From UBA5796 sp040752455 (GTDB taxonomy: Bacteria > Chloroflexota > Anaerolineae > Anaerolineales > Villigracilaceae): a stretch of DNA of 64,000 bases. The first letter of the stretch is position 1; each line of letters starts with the position of its first letter. Location: positions 6,454 through 70,453 of the forward strand of contig JBMOMN010000036.1 of the NCBI GenBank assembly GCA_049324115.1, written 5' to 3'. A program made the position numbers and the translations under genes. Shown in pieces: positions 34,986 to 43,689 of this stretch. Under the pieces are notes generated by a model, which made no database searches, was not told the DNA's origin, and saw only the letters and a program-made list of their open reading frames with translations.

Positions 34986-37900
34986 TCAGTCTTCCCTGCC
35001 GGTCGGGTGACAGCTCAGGCAATCGCTGAAATCATCAATGCCCTCCTCGCGATGCTTATTGGCTACCTCGCTCTGGTCGTGGCAGGTGTAGCAAGTCCAG
35101 CTTGAAAGGGTGCTCGGGTGGCAGTCACGGCAGGCATTCGCATCCCCGTGATTCGTCGGGAACGTGTGCGGACCCGTGAAACTGGCCGGCCGCCAAGCGG
35201 TGGTCGTGTGGCAGGAGGCGCAGTCCGTGCCGAACAGGCCCAGATGGAAAGCCGGGTCGGCGTGACAGGCCGAGCAGGCTGTGGGTGTGCCGTCGAACAC
35301 GCCGTTGGCGTGGCATTGCTCGCAGGCCACGCTGACGTGCGCCCCGGTCAACGGGAAGGCCGAAAGGTTGTGGTCGAATGTGGCCGGTTTCCAGGCGGTG
35401 GTCGAGTGGCAGACTCCGCAGTTCGTGCCGTATTTGCCGCCGTGGCGGTCGTTATCGGCGTGGCAGGCATAGCACAATGTCGGCGTTCCCTTGAATTTGA
35501 GATCGGTATGACATTCGGCGCAGGGCAGGCTGATATGCGCGCCGGTCAGCGGAAAGATGGAATTGTTGTGGTTGAAGGTGGACGATTCCCAGCCGCTGGT
35601 GGTGTGGCAGCTTTCGCAAGCCGTTCCGAGCGCGCCGCTGTGTGGATCGTCCAGGGTGTGGCAGGCGGAGCAAATCCTGGGCGTGCCTTTGAAGACCTGG
35701 TTGACGTGGCACTGGTCGCACTGGACCAGCGTATGTTTCCCGGTCAGCGGGAAAGCTGATTGGTTGTGATCGAATGAGGCGGGTTTCCAGCCGTTGGGGG
35801 TATGGCAGGTGGCGCAGAGCGTCCCCAACGCGCCGGCATGGGCGTCGTCGTCCAGGTGACAGGAGGCGCAGTCGGTGGGCGTGCCATCGAAGACCCCGTT
35901 GACGTGACAGCTTTCGCAGGCGACCGTGGCGTGCTTGCCCAACAACTGGAAGGCGAATTTGGAATGGTCCACCTGGGCCAGTTCCCAGCCGCCCGGCGTA
36001 TGGCAGGACTCGCACTGGGTCCCGAAGGAACCGGCGTGGGCGTCGTCGTCCAGGTGACAGGAGACGCAGTCGGTCGGCGTGCCGTCGAAGACGCCGTTGA
36101 CGTGGCAGGTCTCGCAGGCGACCGTGGTGTGTTTGCCTTCGAGCGGGAAGGCGAATTGGGAGTGGTCCACCTGGGCCAGTTCCCAGCCGTCGGGCGTGTG
36201 GCAGGACTCGCACTGGGTCCCGAAGGAACCGCCGTGGGCGTCATCGTCGAGATGGCAGGAGACGCATTCGGTCGGCGTGCCGTCGAAGACCCCGTTGACG
36301 TGGCAGCTTTCGCAGGCGACCGAGGTGTGTTTGCCTTCGAGCGGGAAGGCGAATTGGGAGTGGTCCACCTGGGCCAATTCCCAGCCATCGGGCGTGTGGC
36401 AGGACCCGCACTGGGTCCCGAACCCGCCGGCATGGGCGTCATCGTCGAGATGGCAGGAGACGCATTCGGTCGGCGTGCCGTCGAAGACCCCGTTTACGTG
36501 GCAGCTTTCGCAGGCGACGTTCCCGTGGCGGCCAAGCAACTGGAAGTCAAATTTGGAGTGGTCCACGCGGGCGAGTTCCCAGCCTTCGGGAGAATGGCAT
36601 GCTCCGCAATCGGCGCCGAACTGGCCGTTGTGACGGTCGTCGTCCAGGTGGCAGGCCGAGCAATTCTGCGGGGCGGAGCGCAAGTCGTCCAGGGTGCGGG
36701 CGCCGAGGTGGCAGCGGAAGCAGGCCAACCCGTCGTGTTGGCCCGCCAACGGGAACGGGACCAGGCCATGGTCGAAGTTCGAGCCGTGCGAATCCAGCCC
36801 GTCGTGGCAGGCCAGGCAATCCGTCCAGAAGGTCAGGATGTGGGCCTGGGTGAACATGAAGTCCACAGCGAGGTGACAGGTGGCGCAGGCCAATTGGTTG
36901 AAGGGTGGGGCATAGCCGGACGTATGGCAATCCTGGCAGGCGAAGGCCGAACCGTCGGCCTGGGTCTGGTGGGCTTTCAGCGAAAAGGCCAGGGTTTCGT
37001 GGTCGAAGTTGGCGGGTTTCCAGCCGGAGGGGGTATGGCATACGCCGCACTGGTCGCCCAGGCCGCCGTCGTGGGCATCGTCCTGGAGATGACAGGCGCT
37101 GCAAACCGTCGGCGTGCCCTTGAAGATCCCCCCGGCATGGCAGCTTTCGCAGGCGGCCAGGGCGTGCTGCCCTTCGAGCGGGAAGGCGAACGTGGAGTGG
37201 TCCACCTGGGCCAGTTCCCAGCCGTCGGGGGTGTGGCAGACGGCGCAGTCGGTCCCGAACCCGCCGTTGTGCTGGTCGTCACCCGAATGACAGGCGAAAC
37301 AAGCTGTCGGGGTGATGGTGTACCTGCCGTCGGCGTGGCAGCTCCCGCAGGCGACCGCGGCGTGTTTGCCCGTCAGCTTGAAATCTGCCGAATTGTGGTC
37401 GAAGCTGGCCGGTTTCCAGGCGGTCGTTGAATGGCAGGTGGAGCAATCCACGTCGAACGTCCCGGCGTGGAAGTCGTCCTTCTGGTGGCAGACGCGGCAT
37501 TCCTGCGGCGCGGCGCGCAGGTCGGCCAGGCTGCGGGCGCCGAAATGGCAGCGGGAACAGGACGCCTGGGCGTGACTCCCGGTCAGCTGGAAGGCGACCG
37601 CGTTGTGGTCGAAGGCCGCGCCGTGCGAGTCCAGCCCGTCGTGGCAGGCCAGGCAGTTGGTGCGGAAGTCGGAGATGTGCTGCTGGGTGAAGGCTAGGTC
37701 CACCTCGAAGTGGCAATCGGCGCAGGAGGTCTGGTTGAACGGCGGGGCGTAGCCCGTGACGTGGCAGTCCCGGCAGGCATACGCGGATCCGTCGGGTTTG
37801 GCGGTGTGGGCGGCCAGGGAGAAGCTGGTGGTGTTGTGGTCGAAAGGCGCGGCGGGACTCCAACCCTGGGGCGTGTGACAGGTCCCGCACTGGCTGCCGA

Positions 37901-39071
37901 GCGACCCGGCGTGGCCGTCGTCCTGGGCGTGGCAGGAGACGCAGTCCATCGGCGTCCCCTTGAAAACTCCCCCGGCGTGACAGCTTTCACAGGCAAGGTT
38001 GGCGTGTTTGCCCTCGAGCGGGAAGGCGAACTGCGAATGGTCCACGGCCCGTTCCCAGCCTTCGGGCGTATGGCAGGCCCCGCAATCGGGGCCGAAAGCG
38101 CCGTCGTGCTTGTCATCCTGCGCGTGACAGGCAACGCAATCGGACGGGATTCCCCGGTAAACGTGATTGACGTGACAGGCCTCGCAGGCTACGGCTTCGT
38201 GCTTGCCGACCAGTTTGAAATCCGCCAGGTTGTGGTCGAACTGGGCCGATTTGGTCCAGCCGTTGGGGGTATGGCACATCCCGCACTTCACGCCGAAACG
38301 GCCTTCGTGGGGATCGTCGGCCAGGTGGCAGGCGGAACATTCCTGCGGGGCGGCGCGCAGATTGTCGAGGTTGCGGGCGTTGACGTGGCAGCCGCCGCAG
38401 GGAGTCAGGATGTGAAGTCCGGTCAGGGGGAATGGGACCAGGCCATGGTCGAAGGCCGCTCCGTAGGTGTCCAGCCCGTCGTGGCAGGCCAGGCAATCCG
38501 TCCAGAAGGTCAGGATGTGCTCCTCGGCAGCCACAGGGCTGATCGAAAGGTGGCAGTTGGCGCAGTCCCGCTGGTTGTAGGGAGGGGTATATCCGGCAGA
38601 GTGGCAATCCCGGCATTCGAAGGGAGTGCCGTCGAGGCGCAGCCGGTGGGCATCCAGCGAAAAACCGAGCATCTCGTGGGGATTCCAGCCAGGCGGCATT
38701 TCGGTCAGGGAGGCCTCCGGCCCGTGATGCTCGGTGTGGCAGGCCAGGCAGTTGAGGTCCGGCTGGCTGAAGCGGACCAGGCTGTGCAGGCTGTTCGGCT
38801 GCTGGAGTTCTTCGCGGGTGTTCGTGTGGCAGTCCAGGCACCGCTCCCCCATCGTTTCGGTGCTCCAGGGGGCAGCGTGGCAACTCGAACATTCCTGGAT
38901 CTGGTTGTGCGCGATGACGTTCCCCAGAGGCGGGCCGGCCTTGGCGCTCAAATTACCGGGACTGAAAATTGCATTGTCTCCGGCAAAAGCGATACCGCTG
39001 ATCGCAATGAAGCTGATGGCGGTAACAATGATCGAGTTAATCGAAAAGAAACCCTTGCGCCACGCCAGCAT
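34986..39071 (-). CDS. Giant multiheme c-type cytochrome, 57 CXXCH motifs
   Basis: 1361 residues; by my hand count 57 CXXCH. N-terminal TM/signal (~8-30), then FSPGNLSAKAGPPLGN, shared with the two cytochromes upstream. Most of the chain is a ~66-residue triheme module: CESCHxNGVFxGTP, CVSCHLDDDAH, CESCHTPDGWELAQVDHSQFAFPLEGKH. Longer units with DCLACHDGLDSHG recur about every 270 residues. Each motif should bind heme c outside the membrane. Predicted as an extracellular electron conduit; 57 hemes is exceptional. GGAGAGG precedes ATG 39071. A terminator separates it from the 18-heme gene, so it may have its own promoter. Confidence 0.92.
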   Translation of the reverse strand: MLAWRKGFFSINSIIVTAISFIAISGIAFAGDNAIFSPGNLSAKAGPPLGNVIAHNQIQECSSCHAAPWSTETMGERCLDCHTNTREELQQPNSLHSLVRFSQPDLNCLACHTEHHGPEASLTEMPPGWNPHEMLGFSLDAHRLRLDGTPFECRDCHSAGYTPPYNQRDCANCHLSISPVAAEEHILTFWTDCLACHDGLDTYGAAFDHGLVPFPLTGLHILTPCGGCHVNARNLDNLRAAPQECSACHLADDPHEGRFGVKCGMCHTPNGWTKSAQFDHNLADFKLVGKHEAVACEACHVNHVYRGIPSDCVACHAQDDKHDGAFGPDCGACHTPEGWERAVDHSQFAFPLEGKHANLACESCHAGGVFKGTPMDCVSCHAQDDGHAGSLGSQCGTCHTPQGWSPAAPFDHNTTSFSLAAHTAKPDGSAYACRDCHVTGYAPPFNQTSCADCHFEVDLAFTQQHISDFRTNCLACHDGLDSHGAAFDHNAVAFQLTGSHAQASCSRCHFGARSLADLRAAPQECRVCHQKDDFHAGTFDVDCSTCHSTTAWKPASFDHNSADFKLTGKHAAVACGSCHADGRYTITPTACFACHSGDDQHNGGFGTDCAVCHTPDGWELAQVDHSTFAFPLEGQHALAACESCHAGGIFKGTPTVCSACHLQDDAHDGGLGDQCGVCHTPSGWKPANFDHETLAFSLKAHQTQADGSAFACQDCHTSGYAPPFNQLACATCHLAVDFMFTQAHILTFWTDCLACHDGLDSHGSNFDHGLVPFPLAGQHDGLACFRCHLGARTLDDLRSAPQNCSACHLDDDRHNGQFGADCGACHSPEGWELARVDHSKFDFQLLGRHGNVACESCHVNGVFDGTPTECVSCHLDDDAHAGGFGTQCGSCHTPDGWELAQVDHSQFAFPLEGKHTSVACESCHVNGVFDGTPTECVSCHLDDDAHGGSFGTQCESCHTPDGWELAQVDHSQFAFPLEGKHTTVACETCHVNGVFDGTPTDCVSCHLDDDAHAGSFGTQCESCHTPGGWELAQVDHSKFAFQLLGKHATVACESCHVNGVFDGTPTDCASCHLDDDAHAGALGTLCATCHTPNGWKPASFDHNQSAFPLTGKHTLVQCDQCHVNQVFKGTPRICSACHTLDDPHSGALGTACESCHTTSGWESSTFNHNNSIFPLTGAHISLPCAECHTDLKFKGTPTLCYACHADNDRHGGKYGTNCGVCHSTTAWKPATFDHNLSAFPLTGAHVSVACEQCHANGVFDGTPTACSACHADPAFHLGLFGTDCASCHTTTAWRPASFTGPHTFPTNHGDANACRDCHPSTLSSWTCYTCHDQSEVANKHREEGIDDFSDCLSCHPTGRED

Positions 39072-39162
39072 GAAGCCTCTCCTCGTCCAAAATTCATGCT
39101 TATTTTCACCAACATTATCAACTTTTATTGGACAACGTGTATGTCAGTTGCATTGCAATATC

Positions 39163-39186
39163 AAAAAGCCCCCGTTGCGGGGGCTT
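39163..39186 (-). terminator. Terminator after the 18-heme cytochrome
   Basis: Minus strand AAGCCCCCG-CAA-CGGGGGCTT followed by TTT; about 25 bases after the 39212 stop and ~90 bases before the start of the 57-heme gene. Confidence 0.8.
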
Positions 39187-39211
39187 CCGAATCTCTAGCA
39201 GCGAACGGTCG

Positions 39212-40645
39212 TCAATCGCCGCCTTCTTCTTCCCGGCCGGTGGGATGGCAGCGCAGGCAGTCTTCGAAATTGCCGATGCCTTCTTCGCGGTGTTCGCGGG
39301 CCGTTTCGCCCTGGTCGTGACAGGTGTAGCAGGTCCAGGTGTCGAGGGCCGAGGGGTGACAGTCGCGGCAGGTCTCGGCCCCTTCGTGGTTGACCGGGAA
39401 CGGGTGCGAAGCGTTGTATTGGGCAGGCTGCCAGGCCGTGGTGGAATGGCAGGATTGGCAATCCGTACCGAACAGGCCGGCATGATAAAGCGGGTCTTCG
39501 TGGCAGGAGACGCAGGCCGTGGCCGTCCCCTTGAATGTCTCGTTGACGTGGCATTCTTCGCACTCCACCCGGGCGTGCGCCCCGGTCAGCGGGAAGTTGG
39601 AGCGGTCGTGGTCGAAAGTAGCCTCTTCCCAGTCTGACGGGTTGTGGCACGCGCCGCAGTCATCGCCGAACCGGCCGCCGTGTTCGTCATCGCCGCGGTG
39701 ACAGTCCACGCAGGCCTGCGGCGTGCCCTTGTAGATGTCGTTGACATGGCACTCTTCGCACCTCACCTCGCGATGTTCGCCTTCGAGCTTGAAGGCGGAC
39801 AGGTCGTGGTCGAAGGTGGCGGGGGTCCAGCCGTCTGGCGAGTGGCACTGGCCGCAGTCCTGGCCGAAGCGGGACTGGTGGGCGTCGTCTTTCAGGTGGC
39901 AGGCGGAACATTCCCGCGGGGTGTTCTTCAGGTCGTTCGAGGTGCGGGCGTCCAGGTGGCAGGCGGAGCACAGGGCCTCGTTGTGTTTGCCGGTCAGGGG
40001 GTAGCCGGTCGTGATGTGGCTGAATCCGCTCCCGTAGGTATCCAGCCCATCGTGGCAGGCCAGGCAGCCGGTCCCGACCCAGAGCAGGTGGGTTTGGGTG
40101 TAGACCGGGTCCATTTGACGGTGGCAGTCCTCGCACGCGCCGGCCTCGAAGACGGTGATGTCGTCCGCATGGCAATCGGCACAGGTGAAGTCCTGCCCGT
40201 CCGAGCGTTGCGCGTGCCCCTTGAGGGAATAGCCCAGCATTTCGTGCGGAAAGCCCTCGCTGGTCAATTCGGTCAGGGAAGCCTGCGCCCCGCGGTGTTC
40301 GGGGTGGCATTCCCGGCATTGGATGTTCTGGTTTTTCTGGAGCATCGCGCCGTGCAGGCCGCTTGTTCCGGCGACCTGCACCGAAATGCCGGAGTGGCAC
40401 TCGACACACAGGTCGTTCATTCGGCTGGTGGCCCAAAAAGCGGGGTGGCAGCGGCTACATTCTTTGGCGAGGGACGCGTGGGTATTCACCCCGCCCAGGG
40501 TCTCGCCCGGCTGGGCGTTCAGTTCCCCGGGGTTGAACATCAGCCCGCCCCTGGCAAGAGCCAGGATGGTGATGACTGCCAGCGTGACCGTAGTCGCGAT
40601 CAACGCCGTGCCGGATATACACCCCAATCGCCTGCGTTCCTGCAT
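39212..40645 (-). CDS. Multiheme c-type cytochrome, 18 CXXCH motifs
   Basis: 477 residues from ATG 40645 with GGAGGCAACT before it. TM/signal segment (~10-32), then LMFNPGELNAQPGETLGG as in its neighbours. 18 CXXCH by hand count. The N-terminal part (CRECHPEHRGAQASLTEL, HEMLGYSLKGH, CLACHDGLDTYG) and C-terminal part (HPFPVNH, CRDCHPS, CYTCHDQ, CLRCHPTGRE) are collinear with the ends of the 57-heme protein, so the large protein looks like this one with its middle expanded. Confidence 0.92.
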   Translation of the reverse strand: MQERRRLGCISGTALIATTVTLAVITILALARGGLMFNPGELNAQPGETLGGVNTHASLAKECSRCHPAFWATSRMNDLCVECHSGISVQVAGTSGLHGAMLQKNQNIQCRECHPEHRGAQASLTELTSEGFPHEMLGYSLKGHAQRSDGQDFTCADCHADDITVFEAGACEDCHRQMDPVYTQTHLLWVGTGCLACHDGLDTYGSGFSHITTGYPLTGKHNEALCSACHLDARTSNDLKNTPRECSACHLKDDAHQSRFGQDCGQCHSPDGWTPATFDHDLSAFKLEGEHREVRCEECHVNDIYKGTPQACVDCHRGDDEHGGRFGDDCGACHNPSDWEEATFDHDRSNFPLTGAHARVECEECHVNETFKGTATACVSCHEDPLYHAGLFGTDCQSCHSTTAWQPAQYNASHPFPVNHEGAETCRDCHPSALDTWTCYTCHDQGETAREHREEGIGNFEDCLRCHPTGREEEGGD

Positions 40646-40832
40646 AGTTGCCTCCAAGTTGATGGCAGGGCGCCCGCAATGACCTCTAAAGTATGGAGTC
40701 TGAATCCTGGATCTGCCCCACCGTTAAATCATACCAACATTTTCAAAAGTTACAAACAGGCTTCGCTGCAAGCCGGTTCGATGAGGCGTCGCGCGGCGGG
40801 TGAGGCCGGCACCGCCTGGATAAATACCCGGC

Positions 40833-40861
40833 GAGCAGGGCTGCCTCGCGCAGCCCTGCTC
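40833..40861 (-). terminator. Strong intercistronic hairpin between 30- and 18-heme genes
   Basis: gagcagggctgc-ctcgc-gcagccctgctc, a perfect 12-bp stem but without a T-run, 36 bases after the 30-heme stop. It could reduce readthrough or protect the upstream mRNA 3' end. Confidence 0.5.
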
Positions 40862-40896
40862 ATCAGTGTGACCGAACTTGCCGGGCCAGGCCGGGG

Positions 40897-43104
40897 TTAA
40901 TCCCAACCTTTGGGGTTATGGCATTTGCCGCAATTGGTGCCCTTCTTGCCGTTGTGCTCGTCGTCGTTCTTGTGACAGGCGTAGCAGTCGTTCGGGGTGC
41001 CCTGGAACTTGCCGTTCTTATGGCATTTTTCACAGGAGGCCTTGGCGTGCTTGCCTTCCAACGGGAAGCCGGTCTTGTTGTGGTTGAAGTTGGTGTCGCC
41101 CCAGCCGGACGGGTTGTGACATTGGCCGCAGTTCGTGCCGTTATTGCCTTTGTGCTTGTCGTCGTTCTTGTGACAGGCATAGCAGATCATCGGCGTGCCG
41201 GCGAATTTGCCATTCTTATGACAACTATCGCACTTGACCTTGGCGTGCTTGCCATCCAGTGGGAATTTGGTCTTGTTGTGGTTGAAATTAGCCCCACCCC
41301 AGCCGTTGGGGCTGTGGCAGGAGGCGCAGTTGGTCCCGAACTGGCCTTTGTGTTTGTCGTCGCCCTTGTGGCAGGCGTAACAGTTCTGGGGCGTGCCCTG
41401 GAACTTGCCGCCGGAATGGCATTTTTCGCAGGCGACTTTTGCGTGTTTCCCGACCAACGGGAAGGAGGACTTGCTGTGGTCGAAGGTCGCGTCGCTCCAG
41501 CGGGTTGGCTTGTGGCAGGCTCCGCAGTCGGTACCGTTCGCGCCTTTGTGCTTGTCGTCCTGCTTGTGGCAGGCGTAGCAGGTCTGCGGCGTGCCCTTGA
41601 ATTTGCCGCCAACGTGACACTTCTCGCAGGCTACGTTGGCATGTGAGCCAACCAGTGGGAACCCAGACTTGTTGTGGTCGAAGGTCGCGTCGCTCCAACG
41701 GGTCGGCTTGTGGCAGGTTCCACAGTCCGTGCCGAACTGGCCATTGTGCTTGTCTTCCTGCTTGTGGCAGGCGTAACAGGTCTGCGGTGTGCCCTTGAAC
41801 TTGCCGCCAACGTGGCATTTTTCGCAGGCTACATTGGTGTGTGAGCCAACCAGCGGGAATCCCGACTTGTTGTGGTCGAAAGTCGCGCCCTTCCAGGTGG
41901 ATGTGCTGTGACAGGTCCCACAGTCCTTGCCGAACTGGCCGTTATGGTTGTCGTCCTTTTGGTGACAGGAATAACAGTCCTTGGGCGTGCCCTGGAAGAC
42001 GTTGTTCTTGTGACAGTCCTCGCACTGAACGCTTTGGTGGGCGCCGGTCAGCTTGAAAGCGGCCAGGTTGTGGTCGAAATCCACGTCGCCCCAGCCGGAG
42101 GGGTTGTGGCAGGCGCTACAGTCGGCGCCGAAACGCCCGTCGTGTTTATCCTTCTCTTTATGGCACGAGAAACAGTCCGCCGGTGTGCCCTGGTAAACGC
42201 CGTTGACGTGGCAGTCTTCGCAGGCTACATCCGCGTGTTTCCCTTCCAGTTTGAAGACGACCAGGCTGTGGTCGAAGTCGGCGGGTTTCCAGCCGTCGGT
42301 GGTGTGACAGCCCTCGCAGGAGGCCCCGAACCGCCCGGCGTGGGGATCGTTGTCGAGGTGGCAGCCGGCGCAGTCGGTGGGGGTGTTCTGCAAATCGTCG
42401 GCGGAATGGGCGTCAATGTGACAGGTGGAGCACAGGACCTCTGTATGTTTGCCGGTCAGTCCGAAATCGGTGTTTTGGTGGTCGAACGTATCGCCGTAGC
42501 TGTCAACCCCGTCGTGGCAGGCCCGGCAGTCGGTCCCGACCCAGAGAATGTGGGCCTGGGTGAAGACCACGTCCATTTGACGGTGGCAGGTCTCGCAGTT
42601 CGCGGGATCGAAGACGGAGATATCCTGCCCGTGACAATCCGAGCATTCGAAGCGGTTCCCGTCGGATCGGGTGGTATGTCCCTTCAACGAAAAGCCGAGG
42701 GCGGTGTGCGGGAAGGTCTCGATGTCCAGGATGGTGAGCGGCGCCTCGGCCCCCTGGTGTTCGGGGTGGCAGTTCCGGCATTCGAAGCTGGCATCCGCAT
42801 TTTGGATCGCGCCGTGCATCGAACTCAGGTCCGCCGTTTGTTCGAGAATATCCGTGTGGCAGTCCATACAGCGGGCCGACATCTTCTTGAACGACCAGAT
42901 CGGCGCGTGACAAAGTCCGCACTCGCCGCCCGTCTCGGCATGGGAGGTAAAACCGCCGAGCGCGGGGCCGGCCTGGGCATTCAACGGGCCTGGGCTGAAC
43001 ATGGAATTACCGCTTAACAATGTCAGCCCGACAATCGCCGTGATCGTGATGATCGCAGCAACCGATGCCGATGCAGTAAAACAGCCTAAACCATTGCTAC
43101 GCAT
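40897..43104 (-). CDS. Multiheme c-type cytochrome, 30 CXXCH motifs
   Basis: 735 residues; 30 CXXCH by hand count. TM/signal (~12-31), then MFSPGPLNAQAGPALGG. The N-terminal region is collinear with the other two; after ~residue 300 it is an array of a 66-residue triheme module, CEKCHxGGKFKGTP, CYACHKxDDKHxG, CGTCHKPTRWSDATFDHNKSGFPLVGSH, very Lys-rich and thus more basic than the acidic 57-heme protein. Ends after a module (CGKCHNPKGWD) without the C-terminal domain of the other two. First cytochrome downstream of the membrane protein gene. Confidence 0.92.
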   Translation of the reverse strand: MRSNGLGCFTASASVAAIITITAIVGLTLLSGNSMFSPGPLNAQAGPALGGFTSHAETGGECGLCHAPIWSFKKMSARCMDCHTDILEQTADLSSMHGAIQNADASFECRNCHPEHQGAEAPLTILDIETFPHTALGFSLKGHTTRSDGNRFECSDCHGQDISVFDPANCETCHRQMDVVFTQAHILWVGTDCRACHDGVDSYGDTFDHQNTDFGLTGKHTEVLCSTCHIDAHSADDLQNTPTDCAGCHLDNDPHAGRFGASCEGCHTTDGWKPADFDHSLVVFKLEGKHADVACEDCHVNGVYQGTPADCFSCHKEKDKHDGRFGADCSACHNPSGWGDVDFDHNLAAFKLTGAHQSVQCEDCHKNNVFQGTPKDCYSCHQKDDNHNGQFGKDCGTCHSTSTWKGATFDHNKSGFPLVGSHTNVACEKCHVGGKFKGTPQTCYACHKQEDKHNGQFGTDCGTCHKPTRWSDATFDHNKSGFPLVGSHANVACEKCHVGGKFKGTPQTCYACHKQDDKHKGANGTDCGACHKPTRWSDATFDHSKSSFPLVGKHAKVACEKCHSGGKFQGTPQNCYACHKGDDKHKGQFGTNCASCHSPNGWGGANFNHNKTKFPLDGKHAKVKCDSCHKNGKFAGTPMICYACHKNDDKHKGNNGTNCGQCHNPSGWGDTNFNHNKTGFPLEGKHAKASCEKCHKNGKFQGTPNDCYACHKNDDEHNGKKGTNCGKCHNPKGWD

Positions 43105-43137
43105 GGTAGCCTCCTGATACCTCTAAGGTTAGGGTGA

Positions 43138-43689
43138 CTATCGAAGTAGGGTGGCGTAATACAACGCTGCGCCAATGTGGATGAACGCGGCTGTGAACAG
43201 GGCCATTCCGATGGGGATGTGAATGGTGTGCCACAGGGCCATCAACCGCCGGGTGTGGGCGATCATTTCGGGCGAAACGATTGCGCCCACTTCAAGTCCG
43301 TCTGCCGTGCGCGGGATGCGGGTGTAAATGTACCGGCCGATAAAGCCGCTGATCACGATGATGACCGTGAACAGGGTCGTCACACCGGCCAGGCCGTTGA
43401 ATTTCCACGAGGTGTGCAACAGGACCATGAAAGGCCCGACCAGGCCGGTGAAGATGTGGAATTGCAGCCATGCCGACATCCGGCCCCAGCGCGCCGAACG
43501 GGACCGCTTGCGCAGGCTGTAGAGCAACTCGGTCATGAGCATGAGGATGAAGCCGAAAATCCCGAGGCTGTGACCGAAAAGGTCGCTGGCAGGAGGGATG
43601 CCCCGGGTCAGGAAGACGATCGCGCCATAAATCCCGGCAATGAGGCTGCAAGCAATGAAAGCCAGCCATAATTCGTAGTTAGTGCGCAT
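43138..43689 (-). CDS. Membrane protein, cytochrome-b-like, ~4-5 TM
   Basis: 183 residues. Hydrophobic segments at ~7-28, 42-58, 72-92, 100-118 and 155-178. His residues lie in membrane positions suited to heme b: FGHSLG, LQFHIFTG, VLLHTSW, ALWHTIHIPIG and FIHIGA. It would take electrons through the membrane or from quinol. It overlaps the oxidoreductase gene by 11 bases and precedes the 30-heme gene by 33 bases. Distantly like ferric-reductase or formate-dehydrogenase gamma membrane subunits; heme binding is inference. Confidence 0.75.
   Translation of the reverse strand: MRTNYELWLAFIACSLIAGIYGAIVFLTRGIPPASDLFGHSLGIFGFILMLMTELLYSLRKRSRSARWGRMSAWLQFHIFTGLVGPFMVLLHTSWKFNGLAGVTTLFTVIIVISGFIGRYIYTRIPRTADGLEVGAIVSPEMIAHTRRLMALWHTIHIPIGMALFTAAFIHIGAALYYATLLR

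Noticed and set aside
35802..37430. Plus-strand ORF of 542 aa (and others at 37710-39320, 39644-40900, 41872-43017) opposite the cytochromes
   Set aside because: They mirror the CXXCH repeat on the other strand; periodic Gly/Val/Ala-rich sequence with no domain, and the minus frames have clear heme motifs, signal segments and RBSs.
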